This document shows, piece after piece, positions 1-8,688 of a stretch of 64,000 nucleotides of DNA. The stretch is taken from the NCBI GenBank assembly GCA_965279195.1, contig CBDIHP010000026.1, forward strand, positions 62,001 through 126,000, in the 5' to 3' direction. The translations under genes were made by a program, and so were the position numbers. This stretch comes from CBDIHP01 sp965279195. Lineage in GTDB: Bacteria; Planctomycetota; Planctomycetia; Isosphaerales; Isosphaeraceae. The notes under the pieces are model-generated. The model worked only from the letters and a program-made list of their open reading frames with translations. It searched no databases and was not told the DNA's origin. Position 1 is the first letter of the stretch, and each line of letters starts with the position of its first letter.

Positions 1-1845
1 CCCACGGTCGCCCTGATCGACGGCAATTGCATGGGCGGCGGCACCGAACTCGTCCTGGCGATGGACGAGCGGATCGCCTCGACGAATCCGCAGACGAAGA
101 TCGCCCTGCCCGAGGTCAAGATCGGCGTGATCCCCGGCTGGGGCGGCACCCAGCGTCTGCCCCGGCTCATCGGCCTGAACGCCATCGAGGTCATCTGCGG
201 CGGCGAGCCCGTCCCCGCCGACAAGGCCGCCGCGCTCGGCCTGGTGTTCGACGCCGTGCCCGCCGATCGCCTGATCGATGAGGGCGTGAAGAGGATTGAA
301 GACCTGCAAGCCACCGGCGAGTGGAAGTCCAATCGCGAGAAACGTCGCAAGCCCGTCGGCCTGAGCGACGACCAGATGCGGTTCGCCTTCGCCACGGCCG
401 AGGGCTACCTCCTGGGCAAGACCAAGGGGCAGTACCCCGCGCCCCTGGCCGCGCTGAAGGCCATCCGCGACGGCATCAATCTGCCACTGGAAGACGGCAT
501 CAAGGTCGAGCTCCAGGCCGCGCTCGACGTCATGGGCTCGCCGATCTCCGCCAATCTCATCGGCATCTTCTTCATGAACAACCGCCTCTCGCGGGATACG
601 GGCGTGGAGACCGATGTGAAACCTCGCCCCATCAAGCGGGCCGGGGTCATCGGCGCCGGCCTGATGGGCGCCGGCATCGCCACCGCCCACGCGCGCTCGG
701 GCATCCCCACGGCGATGATCGACGTCGACGACGAGCGCCTGGGCAAGGGACTCAAGGCCGCGCAGGACGTCATCGCCTCCCGCATCAAGATCGGCCGGGC
801 CAAGCCGCAGGACATGGCGGACATGCTCTCGCACCTGAGCACGTCCACCGACCGCGCGATCCTCGGCGACCGCGACATCGTCATCGAGGCCGTGGTCGAG
901 AACGAGCAGGCCAAGACCGCGTTGTTCCAGCAGATCAAAGGGGTGCTCAAGGACGACGCGATCCTGGCGAGCAACACATCGACCATCTCGATCACGAGGA
1001 TGGCCGAGTCGGCCCCGCACCCCGAACGGTTCATCGGCATGCACTTCTTCTCGCCGGTCGACCGCATGGAACTGGTCGAGGTGATCCGGGGCGAGAAGAC
1101 GTCGGACGAGACGGTCGCCTCGGTGGTCGCCCTGGCGAAGTCGCTCCGCAAGACGCCCATCGTGGTCCGCGACTGCGCGGGGTTCCTCGTCAACCGGGTG
1201 CTGTTCTCTTATATGACCGAAGCCCTGGTGATGCTGCAGGAGGGGGCCTCGATGGACGCGATCGACGCGGCCGCGACCTCGTTCGGCATGCCGATGGGGC
1301 CGATCGCGCTGCACGACATGGTCGGCATCGACGTGGCCTGTTTCGCCGGCGGCGTGATGGCCCAGGCGTACCCCGATCGGTCGCTCCGCATCGACCTGCT
1401 GGCCGACATGCTTGAGGCCGGCCGGATGGGGCAGAAGTCGGGCTCGGGCTTCCGCAAGTTCACCGGCAAGAAGGGCAAGGCCGAGTCCGACCCGGCGTTC
1501 GACGCGATCCTCGCGAAGCACCGGACGGGTGAAAAGACCTTCACGAAAGAGGAGATCACCGACCGCCTCTTCCTGCCGATGTTCCTCGAATCGACCCGCG
1601 TCCTCGAGGAGCACATCGTCCGCGAGGCGTCGGACGTGGACATGGGACTGATCCTGGGCATCGGCTTCCCGCCCTTCAAGGGGGGCATCCTCCGCTGGTG
1701 CGACACCGAAGGGGCGTCGAAGGTCCTCGCGAAGGCCGAATCCCTCGCCCACCTCGGCAAGCGGTTCGCCCCCACCGAGACGCTCCTGGATCACGCCCGC
1801 AACGGCAAGCTGTTCTACCCGCTGCCGAAGATCGAGGCGAACTGA
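1..1845 (+). CDS. fadJ: FadJ/FadB-like enoyl-CoA hydratase / 3-hydroxyacyl-CoA dehydrogenase, 5' end outside the window
   Basis: This is the multifunctional alpha subunit of fatty-acid beta-oxidation, which hydrates enoyl-CoA and oxidises 3-hydroxyacyl-CoA with NAD. The frame is already open at base 1 and begins inside the crotonase domain (GNCMGGGTELVLAMDERIAS, oxyanion-hole glycines), so the true start lies upstream. About 614 residues are visible. The Rossmann NAD site GAGLMGAG lies near visible residue 218, and HFFSPVDRMELVEVI is the dehydrogenase signature. The C-terminal dehydrogenase domains follow (GIGFPPFKGG near the end). The thiolase starts 43 bp downstream on the same strand, the usual alpha/beta pairing. 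The fadJ label is by family resemblance; fadB is equally possible. Confidence 0.93.
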   Translation, partial: PTVALIDGNCMGGGTELVLAMDERIASTNPQTKIALPEVKIGVIPGWGGTQRLPRLIGLNAIEVICGGEPVPADKAAALGLVFDAVPADRLIDEGVKRIEDLQATGEWKSNREKRRKPVGLSDDQMRFAFATAEGYLLGKTKGQYPAPLAALKAIRDGINLPLEDGIKVELQAALDVMGSPISANLIGIFFMNNRLSRDTGVETDVKPRPIKRAGVIGAGLMGAGIATAHARSGIPTAMIDVDDERLGKGLKAAQDVIASRIKIGRAKPQDMADMLSHLSTSTDRAILGDRDIVIEAVVENEQAKTALFQQIKGVLKDDAILASNTSTISITRMAESAPHPERFIGMHFFSPVDRMELVEVIRGEKTSDETVASVVALAKSLRKTPIVVRDCAGFLVNRVLFSYMTEALVMLQEGASMDAIDAAATSFGMPMGPIALHDMVGIDVACFAGGVMAQAYPDRSLRIDLLADMLEAGRMGQKSGSGFRKFTGKKGKAESDPAFDAILAKHRTGEKTFTKEEITDRLFLPMFLESTRVLEEHIVREASDVDMGLILGIGFPPFKGGILRWCDTEGASKVLAKAESLAHLGKRFAPTETLLDHARNGKLFYPLPKIEAN

Positions 1846-1888
1846 CGGCCCAATCCGGACGCCGAACCTCACATAAAGGACGACCAAC

Positions 1889-3052
1889 ATGAAACGCGCT
1901 GTCGTCGTCGACGCCGCCAGGACTCCGGTCGGCCGGGCGTCGTCGGAGAACGGATACTACCGCGACGTCCGGGCCGAGGACCTCTCGGCCGGTGTCGTCC
2001 GGGCGCTCCTCGAACGCAACAGGCTCGACCCGAAATTGGTCGAGGACCTCCGGTGGGGCTGCGTGCAGCAGCAGGGGGAGCAGGGGTTCAACCTCGGGCG
2101 GATCGTCGCGCTCGTGGCCGGGCTGCCGGTCGAGACGGGCGGGATGACGGTCAACCGCAACTGCGCATCGAGCCTGCAGGCGATCAACGACGCGGCCATG
2201 AGCATCATGGCGGGCTTCGAAGACGTGCAGATCGCCGGGGGCGTCGAGCACATGGACCACGTGCCGATGACCAAGGACTACAACCCCTGCCCCTCGTTGA
2301 TCGCCCGCCACGGCGAGGGCATCATGAACATGGGCCTCACGGCCGAATATCTCGCCGCCAAGTACCGCATCTCGCGCGGCAAGCAGGACGAATTCGCCCT
2401 CCGCAGCCACACCCTGGCCGCCGCCGCGACCGAGCGGGGCGACTTCTCGGTAGAGATCGTCCCGACCTACGGCCGCGACGCCTCGGGCAGCAAGGTCCGC
2501 CTGAGCTCCGACCAGTGCATCCGCCGCGACTCCTCGCTCGACGCCCTCGGCGCCCTGCCCCCGGCGTTCAACCCGGCGGGCGGGTCGGTGACGGCGGGCA
2601 ACAGCTCACCCATCAACGTCGGCTCGGCCGGTCTCTTGTTGATGAGTGACGAGAAGGCCCGCGAGCTTGGCTATCAGCCGATCGCCTCCGTTAGATCGAT
2701 GGCCGTTGCGGGCGTGGATCCGTCCGAGATGGGCATCGGACCGGTCCCGGCGGTGCACAAGGCCCTCGCCCGCGCGGGGCTTTCGCTCGCCGACGTCGGC
2801 ACATGGGAGGTCAACGAGGCGTTCGCCGTCCAGGTGCTCTCGGTGCTCAAGCTCCTCGGCCTGTCGGACGAGAAGGTCAACACCCGCGGCGGCTCCATCG
2901 CCATCGGCCACCCGCTCGGCGCCAGCGGCGCGCGGATCGCCACGACGCTGCTCCACCGCATGAAGGCCGAGGGTTCGAAGTACGGCGTCGCCACCATGTG
3001 CATCGGCCAGGGGTTGGGTGTGGCGACCGTCTTCGAGGCGTGCGAGAATTAG
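1889..3052 (+). CDS. fadI: acetyl-CoA C-acyltransferase (thiolase), beta-oxidation beta subunit
   Basis: The protein cleaves 3-ketoacyl-CoA with CoA and pairs with the upstream FadJ-like subunit. It has 387 residues, normal for a thiolase. The nucleophilic cysteine is Cys92 in NRNCASSLQAIN. The C-terminal motifs are present: VNEAFAV, GGSIAIGHPLGASGAR (catalytic His) and CIGQGLGV (second catalytic Cys). The ATG at 1889 is preceded by AAAGGACGACCAAC, which contains an AGGA ribosome site. It lies between fadJ and an acyl-CoA ligase, so the three probably form one operon that activates and degrades fatty acids. FadA versus FadI type cannot be settled from sequence reading alone. Confidence 0.93.
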   Translation: MKRAVVVDAARTPVGRASSENGYYRDVRAEDLSAGVVRALLERNRLDPKLVEDLRWGCVQQQGEQGFNLGRIVALVAGLPVETGGMTVNRNCASSLQAINDAAMSIMAGFEDVQIAGGVEHMDHVPMTKDYNPCPSLIARHGEGIMNMGLTAEYLAAKYRISRGKQDEFALRSHTLAAAATERGDFSVEIVPTYGRDASGSKVRLSSDQCIRRDSSLDALGALPPAFNPAGGSVTAGNSSPINVGSAGLLLMSDEKARELGYQPIASVRSMAVAGVDPSEMGIGPVPAVHKALARAGLSLADVGTWEVNEAFAVQVLSVLKLLGLSDEKVNTRGGSIAIGHPLGASGARIATTLLHRMKAEGSKYGVATMCIGQGLGVATVFEACEN

Positions 3053-3125
3053 CCCGTCCCCAGGCATCCGCATCACCAACAATCCGCTGCCGCGCCGGGC
3101 GCGGGATGCCTCTCAACGAGCAGAA

Positions 3126-4835
3126 ATGCCAGGGGTCGCGATCGTCCCCACTACCGGAGGCCCCCCGTTGCCCTTCGCCAGCATCTCCGCCATGCAGCGT
3201 ATCACGGCCGATCGCTACGGGGCGAGGCCGGCGATCCGGGCCAAGCACCTCGGCCGCTACCGCGATTTCTCATGGGAGGAGATCCGACGGAAGGCCGACG
3301 GCATCGCGGCGCAGCTCATCGCCCTCGGCGTCGGGCCCGGCGACAAGGTCGGGCTGCTGTCGGAGAACCGCGTCGAGTGGATCCTCGCCGACCTCGGCAC
3401 GCTCGCCGCAGGCGCAGCCGATGTGACGATCCACGCCCCCTCGACCTCACCCCAGGTCGAATACCAGCTCCGCCACGCCGATTGCGTCGGCCTCTTCCTC
3501 AGCGACGACGCCCAGGCCGACAAGATCCGCCCCATCCTCGACCGCCTCCCGCAGATCCGCTTCCTCGTCAGCTTCGATCCGATCCGTACCAACGGCCTCG
3601 AACGTCTGCAACTGTTCACGCTCGACGGGTTCGTCTCGCGCGGCCTTCGGGACGCATCCGCTCTCAATCAAGTCGGTCAACGTGAAGCTTGCATCGCCCC
3701 CGACGACCTCGCGACCATCATCTACACCAGCGGCACCACCGGCCTGCCCAAGGGGGTGATGCTGTCGCACGGCAACCTGCTCTCGAACGCCGAGGCCACG
3801 CTGCAACTCTGCGGGCTGACGCCGGGCGAGACCACGCTGAGCTGGCTGCCGTATAGCCATGTGTACGCGCGCACGGTCGATCACGTGATGGCCATGCTCT
3901 GCGGCAACACCACCTGCCTGGCCGAGTCGGCCGACACGCTGGTCCGCAACCTCGCCGAGACCCAGCCGACCCGGATGACGGCCGTCCCGAGGTTCTACGA
4001 GAAGGTCTGGGGGAGCGTGGAACATTTGCCCAAGGATCAACGCGCGGCCACCCTCCGGATGATCTTCGGCCCCCGCCTGATCCAGCTCTCCTCCGGCGGC
4101 GCCCCCCTGCCTCGGCACGTCAACGAGGGTTTCATCGAGGCCGGGATCCCCCTGCTCGAAGGCTACGGGCTCACCGAAAGCTCGCCCGTCATCGCCTTCA
4201 ACCGGATGGAAGCCTACCGGCTCGGCACCGTCGGCCAGGCCGCGCCGGGGGTCGAGGTGAGGATCGCCGACGACGGCGAGATCCTCACCAGGGGCCCTCA
4301 TGTGATGCAGGGCTATTACAAGGACCCCGAGGCCACCTCGCGGGCCGTGGTCGACGGCTGGCTGCACACCGGGGACCTCGGCTCTCTCGACGCCGACGGC
4401 TACCTCACCATCACCGGCCGCAAGAAGGAACTCATCGTCACATCCCAGGGAAAGAATATTGCGCCCAATGAACTCGAACGCCTGCTCCTCACCGACCCGG
4501 GAATCGACCAGGCCATCGTCCACGGCGACGGCCGGCCGTTCGTCTCGGCCCTGATCGTCCCCAACTACGAATGGCTCCGCGGCCGGGCCCGAGAGCTGGG
4601 CGTCGCGTGGACATCCGAGGACGGCCGGATCGCCTGCCCCGAGATCGAGGCCGACTACGCCGGCCGGCTCGCGACGATCATGGAGGCCGTCAGCCAGCCC
4701 GAGCGGGTCAAGAAGTTCGTCCTCCTCGCCGAGCCCTTCTCCATCGAACGCGAGGAAGTCACCCCCACCCAGAAGCTCCGCCGCCGCGCCATCGAGTCGC
4801 GCTGGCGTCCCATCCTCGACCGCCTCTACTCGTAG
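3126..4835 (+). CDS. long-chain acyl-CoA synthetase (AMP-forming)
   Basis: This is an ANL-superfamily ligase that adenylates a fatty acid and transfers it to CoA, feeding the beta-oxidation genes just upstream. The P-loop motif YTSGTTGLPKG is near residues 200-210. LLEGYGLTESSP is the A5 motif, GWLHTGDLG the A7 region, and GRKKELIVTSQGKNIAP the hinge. The open frame runs back to 3018 and overlaps the thiolase. The ATG at 3126 is chosen because the protein then begins just before the conserved N-terminal region. The resulting 569 residues are near the usual length. Its TAG stop at 4833-4835 touches the left arm of an F2 palindromic repeat. Exact chain-length preference cannot be read. Confidence 0.9.
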   Translation: MPGVAIVPTTGGPPLPFASISAMQRITADRYGARPAIRAKHLGRYRDFSWEEIRRKADGIAAQLIALGVGPGDKVGLLSENRVEWILADLGTLAAGAADVTIHAPSTSPQVEYQLRHADCVGLFLSDDAQADKIRPILDRLPQIRFLVSFDPIRTNGLERLQLFTLDGFVSRGLRDASALNQVGQREACIAPDDLATIIYTSGTTGLPKGVMLSHGNLLSNAEATLQLCGLTPGETTLSWLPYSHVYARTVDHVMAMLCGNTTCLAESADTLVRNLAETQPTRMTAVPRFYEKVWGSVEHLPKDQRAATLRMIFGPRLIQLSSGGAPLPRHVNEGFIEAGIPLLEGYGLTESSPVIAFNRMEAYRLGTVGQAAPGVEVRIADDGEILTRGPHVMQGYYKDPEATSRAVVDGWLHTGDLGSLDADGYLTITGRKKELIVTSQGKNIAPNELERLLLTDPGIDQAIVHGDGRPFVSALIVPNYEWLRGRARELGVAWTSEDGRIACPEIEADYAGRLATIMEAVSQPERVKKFVLLAEPFSIEREEVTPTQKLRRRAIESRWRPILDRLYS

Positions 4836-4896
4836 GGTCCGCTATCGCGGACCGATTGTATTCCCATCGGCATTAATGGTCCGCGATAGCGGCCCC
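4835..4896. repeat. F2 palindromic repeat, copy 1 (GTAGGGTCCGC family)
   Basis: Left arm 4835-4853 and right arm 4878-4896 are inverted copies (18 of 19 bases match), and each arm is itself palindromic (GGTCCGC...GCGGACC). It lies between two convergent genes, so it could end transcription from both sides. The right arm runs into the RND pump gene and encodes its last residues (AAIADH). Confidence 0.85.
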
Positions 4897-7800
4897 GACT
4901 GTGGTGGGTGGCTCCCATCGGATGAGCTTCAGGTCCTCGACGAAAATCACATAAATGACGGGCACGACCACCTTGGTGACGAGCGTCGCGGCGAGCAGGC
5001 CGACGATCTGGACGTAGCACATCGGCTGCCAGAGCGGCCCCCCCTCGATGGCCAGGGGGATCAGGCCGCCGACGGTGGCCAGCACCGTCACCAGCACCGG
5101 GCGGAGCCGCACGAGGGCGGCGTCGATGACCGCGCGGTGCAGCGGTTCGCCGTGCTCGCGCATCTCCTCGATGTAGTCGAACAGCACGATGATGTGGCTG
5201 ACGATCACGCCCGCCAGGGAGGCTACGCCCAGGAACGCCATGAACCCGAACGGGGCACCGAAGGCGATCAGCCCCATCAGCCCGCCCACCAGCCCGAACG
5301 GCACCGCGGCGTACACCACCAGCGGCTTCGTCACGCTGTTGAACTGGAGCACGAGCGCGAGGTAGATCGACACGAGTGAGACCACCAATGCGATGGCCAC
5401 CGAGCGGAACCCCTTCGACTGCTCCTCCTGCTCGCCGCCGAACTCGTAGCGATAACCAGGCGGCCACGAGCGAGACTCTTCCTTGAGCTTCCTGTCGAGT
5501 TGCTCGACGACCTGGCTCGCCAGCACGCCGGGGACCGTGTCGCTCTTGACGGTCAGGCAGCGTTCGTGGTTCCGCCTGAGGATCCGGGGCGAGACCATCT
5601 CGGGGGCGAACTCGGCCACCTGCGACAACGGCACGCGCGTCGATGAGTTCATCCCGAGCGCGCTGATGCCTTCGAGCCCGCCGAGCTTCGTCCGCTCGTC
5701 GTCGCGGAGCCGCAAGGTGATGGGGATCTCCCTGTCCGCCTCCGACATCGTCGTGGGCGACCAGCCCGACAGTCCCATGCCGATCATCGACGCCAGGTCA
5801 TCATTCGACACGCCGATGAGATTCGCCTTGTCGGCCTTGATCCGCAAGGCGAGCTGGAAGACCTCGGGCTCCCAGTCGTCGTGGATGTTGTCCGCGCCCG
5901 GGACCTCGCGCAGGAGGCCCTTCACCCGTTCGCCCAGCTTGCGGAGGGTGTCCCCCTCCATGCCGGTGATCCGGAGCTGCACGGGGACGCCGATCGGCGG
6001 CCCGGTTTCGAGCTGCTCGACCGTGATCCGGCCCGGCGTCCGCAGCGGCAGCTCCCGCTTGAGCCTCGCGACGACCTCGGCCGTGGCCTCCTTGCTCGAC
6101 GTGTGCACGAGGATCTGGGCGTAGTTGTCCGCCCGCTGCTCGGGCACGACCGACAGCCAGAACCGCGGCCCGCCCGCCCCGACGAACGTCGTGTAGCTGG
6201 CCACATGCTCGCCCGAGAGCGTGTTGATGGCCTGAATTGTCCGCAGTGTCTCCTCGCGGGTCGCGCGGATGGGCGTGCCCTCGGGCATGGTCAGGTTGAC
6301 GGTGAACAGGGTGTGCTGATCCTTGGGGAAGAACGCGGTGGGGATCCTCGGCAGGAGGCTCATGCAGCCGATCAGCACGGCCGTGCACGCCGCCAGGCTG
6401 GACCACTTGTGGTCGAGGCACCACTCGCTGAAACCGTTGTAGTAGCGAGCGAACGTCGATCCCTTGCCCCCCTCCGCCAGCCCGGCCTCGAAGCCCTTCT
6501 GGCCCCTCAGCAGGTAGTAGCCCAGGAGCGGCATGAACGTCATCGAGACCACGCGGCTGCTCACGAGCGAGGCCGTCACCACGATCGGCAGCGAGTACAC
6601 GAACTCGCCCGACTCCCCCTCGATCAGGAGCAGCGGCAGGAACGCCACGCAGTTGGTGAGCGTCGCATAGAGGATCGCCCGCGCAAGCTTCTGCGGGCCC
6701 AGCCACGCCGCGACGTCGCGCGGCGTGCCGTGGGCCAGTTCGCGGTTGATCGCGTCGCCGGCCACGACGGGGTCGTCCACCAGCAACCCCAGCGCGATGA
6801 TCAGGGCCGCGATCGAGATCTGCTGGACGTCGATGCCGAGCAGGTGGCAGATCCCCAGGGTCATCGCGACGGTCAGCGGGATCGACAGGGCCACGAGCAC
6901 CGCGCTCCGCCATTCCATGAACAGGAACGCGACCACGATCACGATCGCGATGGCTTCGAGCAGGTTCTGGTTGAACTGCTCGATCTTCTCGACCACGAGT
7001 GCCGGCTCGTTGCTGGTCCGCTCGATCTGGAGGTCGTCCGGCAGCACGCCCTTGAGGCCCGCCAGCGCCCCGTCGATGTCGCGACTGAAGTCGGCGATCT
7101 GCGTCCCCTTCACCTGCCGGACGGCCAGCGTGAGCGCGGTCGTCGTCTGGAGACCCTTGCTGGTATGTTCGCCCGATCGCTCCTGCGCATGTCCATGCGA
7201 CTCGACCCCGACGATGGCCTCGTCGCCGGGCATGCGGGCCGTGGGAGGCAACGCCGGATCATATTTAACCGTCCGGAAGTTGAGCATGTCCGGCGGATCC
7301 TCGTACGACCGGACGATGTGCACGAGGTCGCGGAGGTAGAGCGGCAAGCCCCCGCGCTGGGCGATGATGACGTCGCCGATCTCGCGCTCGGACCGGAATT
7401 CCCCGCTGGGCCGGACGGCGATCTCCTGGTCGAGCAGCTCGACCCGGCCTCCGGGGGTCTTGGTGTTGCGGTCGCGGAGCTTCTGCACGATGTCCATCGG
7501 CCGGACGCCGAAGGCCGAGAGGCGACGGTCGGAGTAGTATAGGTAGATCGCCTCATCCTGCTGGCCGAGCGTCTCGACCTTGCCGACGTGCGGCGACTGC
7601 TTGAGCCGGTCGCGGATCCGATCGGCAAATGCCTTGAGCTGGCGGTAGCCGTAGCGGTTCAGGGTCCGCGACGGCTCGTGCGGGTGCGACTTGAGGACGT
7701 CGGCAAGGTTGTTCAAGTCCTTGATCAGGACCCCCGGCCAGACGTCCGACTGGTCGAGGCCCTGGCCGAGGGTCTCCTTCTGCCAGGCCACGACCTCGGC

Positions 7801-8526
7801 CTTCAGCTCGTCTTCCGGGTGGCCGCCCCTGAGCCGGAAGTCGACGCAGGCCGCGCCGGGCGCCTCGACGAGGTGTCCGTCCTCGACGAGCCCGCGCTCG
7901 GCCAGGCGGCGGAGGAGGGTCTCGCCGACCCATGAGATGTACTCATCCGAGAACGTGCTCGCGTGAACGAGCACGCCGCTGATGCGGTTGTCGCGGAGCC
8001 GCTCGGGCCGTTTCTCCCGGAACGTTTGCAAGGCGTCGCGGATGCCCCGGGCCCGCTGCTCGACCTCGAAGTCGGTGACCTGCGGGCTGCTGATGGTGAG
8101 CATCACGGCCACGGTGTCGCCGAAATCCTTGTCGAGCCGGGGCACCAGCGGCTGGCCGCCCACGGTGGGCAGGTCGCCGATCTCGCGGAGCTTGTCCTGG
8201 ATGTCCTGCCAGGTGGCCTCGGCGTCCTTGGTGCGGTCGTGCAGCTCGACGAAGACGATCGACAGACCCTGGCGGCTGATCGAGGTGACCTTCTCGGCGT
8301 CGGGGTTCTCGGCGACCTTCTTCTCGACCTTGCGCGTGACCTCCTGCTCGACCTTCTCGGCCTTGGCGCCGGGGTAAGCGGTGAGGATCACGCCGCTGCG
8401 GACCGGGATGATCGGGTCCTGGCGCTGGGGCATGAGCGTATAAGCGAACGCCCCCCACGCCAGGGTGGTGATCAGGGCCACCCAGGCGACCGGGCGGCGG
8501 TAGACGAAGAATTGGGAGGTGGTCAT
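4873..8526 (-). CDS. RND-family efflux transporter, inner-membrane permease
   Basis: This AcrB/Czc-like proton-driven exporter has about 1217 residues, longer than a typical 1,040-residue AcrB because of an extended periplasmic region in the first half. The start at 8526 (MTTSQFFVYRRPVAW) is the classic cytoplasmic N-terminus followed by TM1. Upstream in-frame codons belong to the F1 repeat. The TM4 motif GLLVDDPVVAGDAINRE supplies the paired Asp residues of the proton relay. Late TM segments include FMAFLGVASLAGVIVSHIIV. The membrane-fusion protein is upstream and a TetR gene precedes that, giving a regulator-MFP-pump operon. No TolC-like outer-membrane factor gene is visible. Substrate is unknown. 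Confidence 0.92.
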   Translation of the reverse strand: MTTSQFFVYRRPVAWVALITTLAWGAFAYTLMPQRQDPIIPVRSGVILTAYPGAKAEKVEQEVTRKVEKKVAENPDAEKVTSISRQGLSIVFVELHDRTKDAEATWQDIQDKLREIGDLPTVGGQPLVPRLDKDFGDTVAVMLTISSPQVTDFEVEQRARGIRDALQTFREKRPERLRDNRISGVLVHASTFSDEYISWVGETLLRRLAERGLVEDGHLVEAPGAACVDFRLRGGHPEDELKAEVVAWQKETLGQGLDQSDVWPGVLIKDLNNLADVLKSHPHEPSRTLNRYGYRQLKAFADRIRDRLKQSPHVGKVETLGQQDEAIYLYYSDRRLSAFGVRPMDIVQKLRDRNTKTPGGRVELLDQEIAVRPSGEFRSEREIGDVIIAQRGGLPLYLRDLVHIVRSYEDPPDMLNFRTVKYDPALPPTARMPGDEAIVGVESHGHAQERSGEHTSKGLQTTTALTLAVRQVKGTQIADFSRDIDGALAGLKGVLPDDLQIERTSNEPALVVEKIEQFNQNLLEAIAIVIVVAFLFMEWRSAVLVALSIPLTVAMTLGICHLLGIDVQQISIAALIIALGLLVDDPVVAGDAINRELAHGTPRDVAAWLGPQKLARAILYATLTNCVAFLPLLLIEGESGEFVYSLPIVVTASLVSSRVVSMTFMPLLGYYLLRGQKGFEAGLAEGGKGSTFARYYNGFSEWCLDHKWSSLAACTAVLIGCMSLLPRIPTAFFPKDQHTLFTVNLTMPEGTPIRATREETLRTIQAINTLSGEHVASYTTFVGAGGPRFWLSVVPEQRADNYAQILVHTSSKEATAEVVARLKRELPLRTPGRITVEQLETGPPIGVPVQLRITGMEGDTLRKLGERVKGLLREVPGADNIHDDWEPEVFQLALRIKADKANLIGVSNDDLASMIGMGLSGWSPTTMSEADREIPITLRLRDDERTKLGGLEGISALGMNSSTRVPLSQVAEFAPEMVSPRILRRNHERCLTVKSDTVPGVLASQVVEQLDRKLKEESRSWPPGYRYEFGGEQEEQSKGFRSVAIALVVSLVSIYLALVLQFNSVTKPLVVYAAVPFGLVGGLMGLIAFGAPFGFMAFLGVASLAGVIVSHIIVLFDYIEEMREHGEPLHRAVIDAALVRLRPVLVTVLATVGGLIPLAIEGGPLWQPMCYVQIVGLLAATLVTKVVVPVIYVIFVEDLKLIRWEPPTTVGAAIADH

Positions 8527-8538
8527 ATGGTTCCTCAC

Positions 8539-8688
8539 CCACCCGGAGTGCGGAAGCTTGCTTCCGCCCTGGCTCCGTGGGAGCTTGCTCCCGAGAAGGA
8601 CATGGGATCGCCGGTAATCGCTTTGTCCGGGCACGCGGAGCACGCTCCGCGAGAACACAGCGGAAGCGAGCTTCCGCACTCCGGGTGG
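8539..8688. repeat. F1 multi-hairpin palindromic repeat, copy 1
   Basis: This 150-bp element has terminal inverted arms at 8539-8567 and 8660-8688 that differ at one base. Between them are the hairpins GGGAGCTTGCTCCC (8579-8592) and CGGAGCACGCTCCG. It fills the gap between the membrane-fusion gene and the pump gene, ending exactly at the former's TAA. It shares its inner core with the copy at 30923-31071, while the outer arms differ in sequence but stay complementary. Confidence 0.85.

Noticed and set aside
1676..2410. Minus-strand frame opposite fadJ/thiolase
   Set aside because: Shadow of conserved genes on the other strand.
3126..4835. Acyl-CoA ligase as a biosynthetic (NRPS/PKS) starter
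   Set aside because: It is stand-alone and in a beta-oxidation operon; no carrier protein or synthase modules occur.
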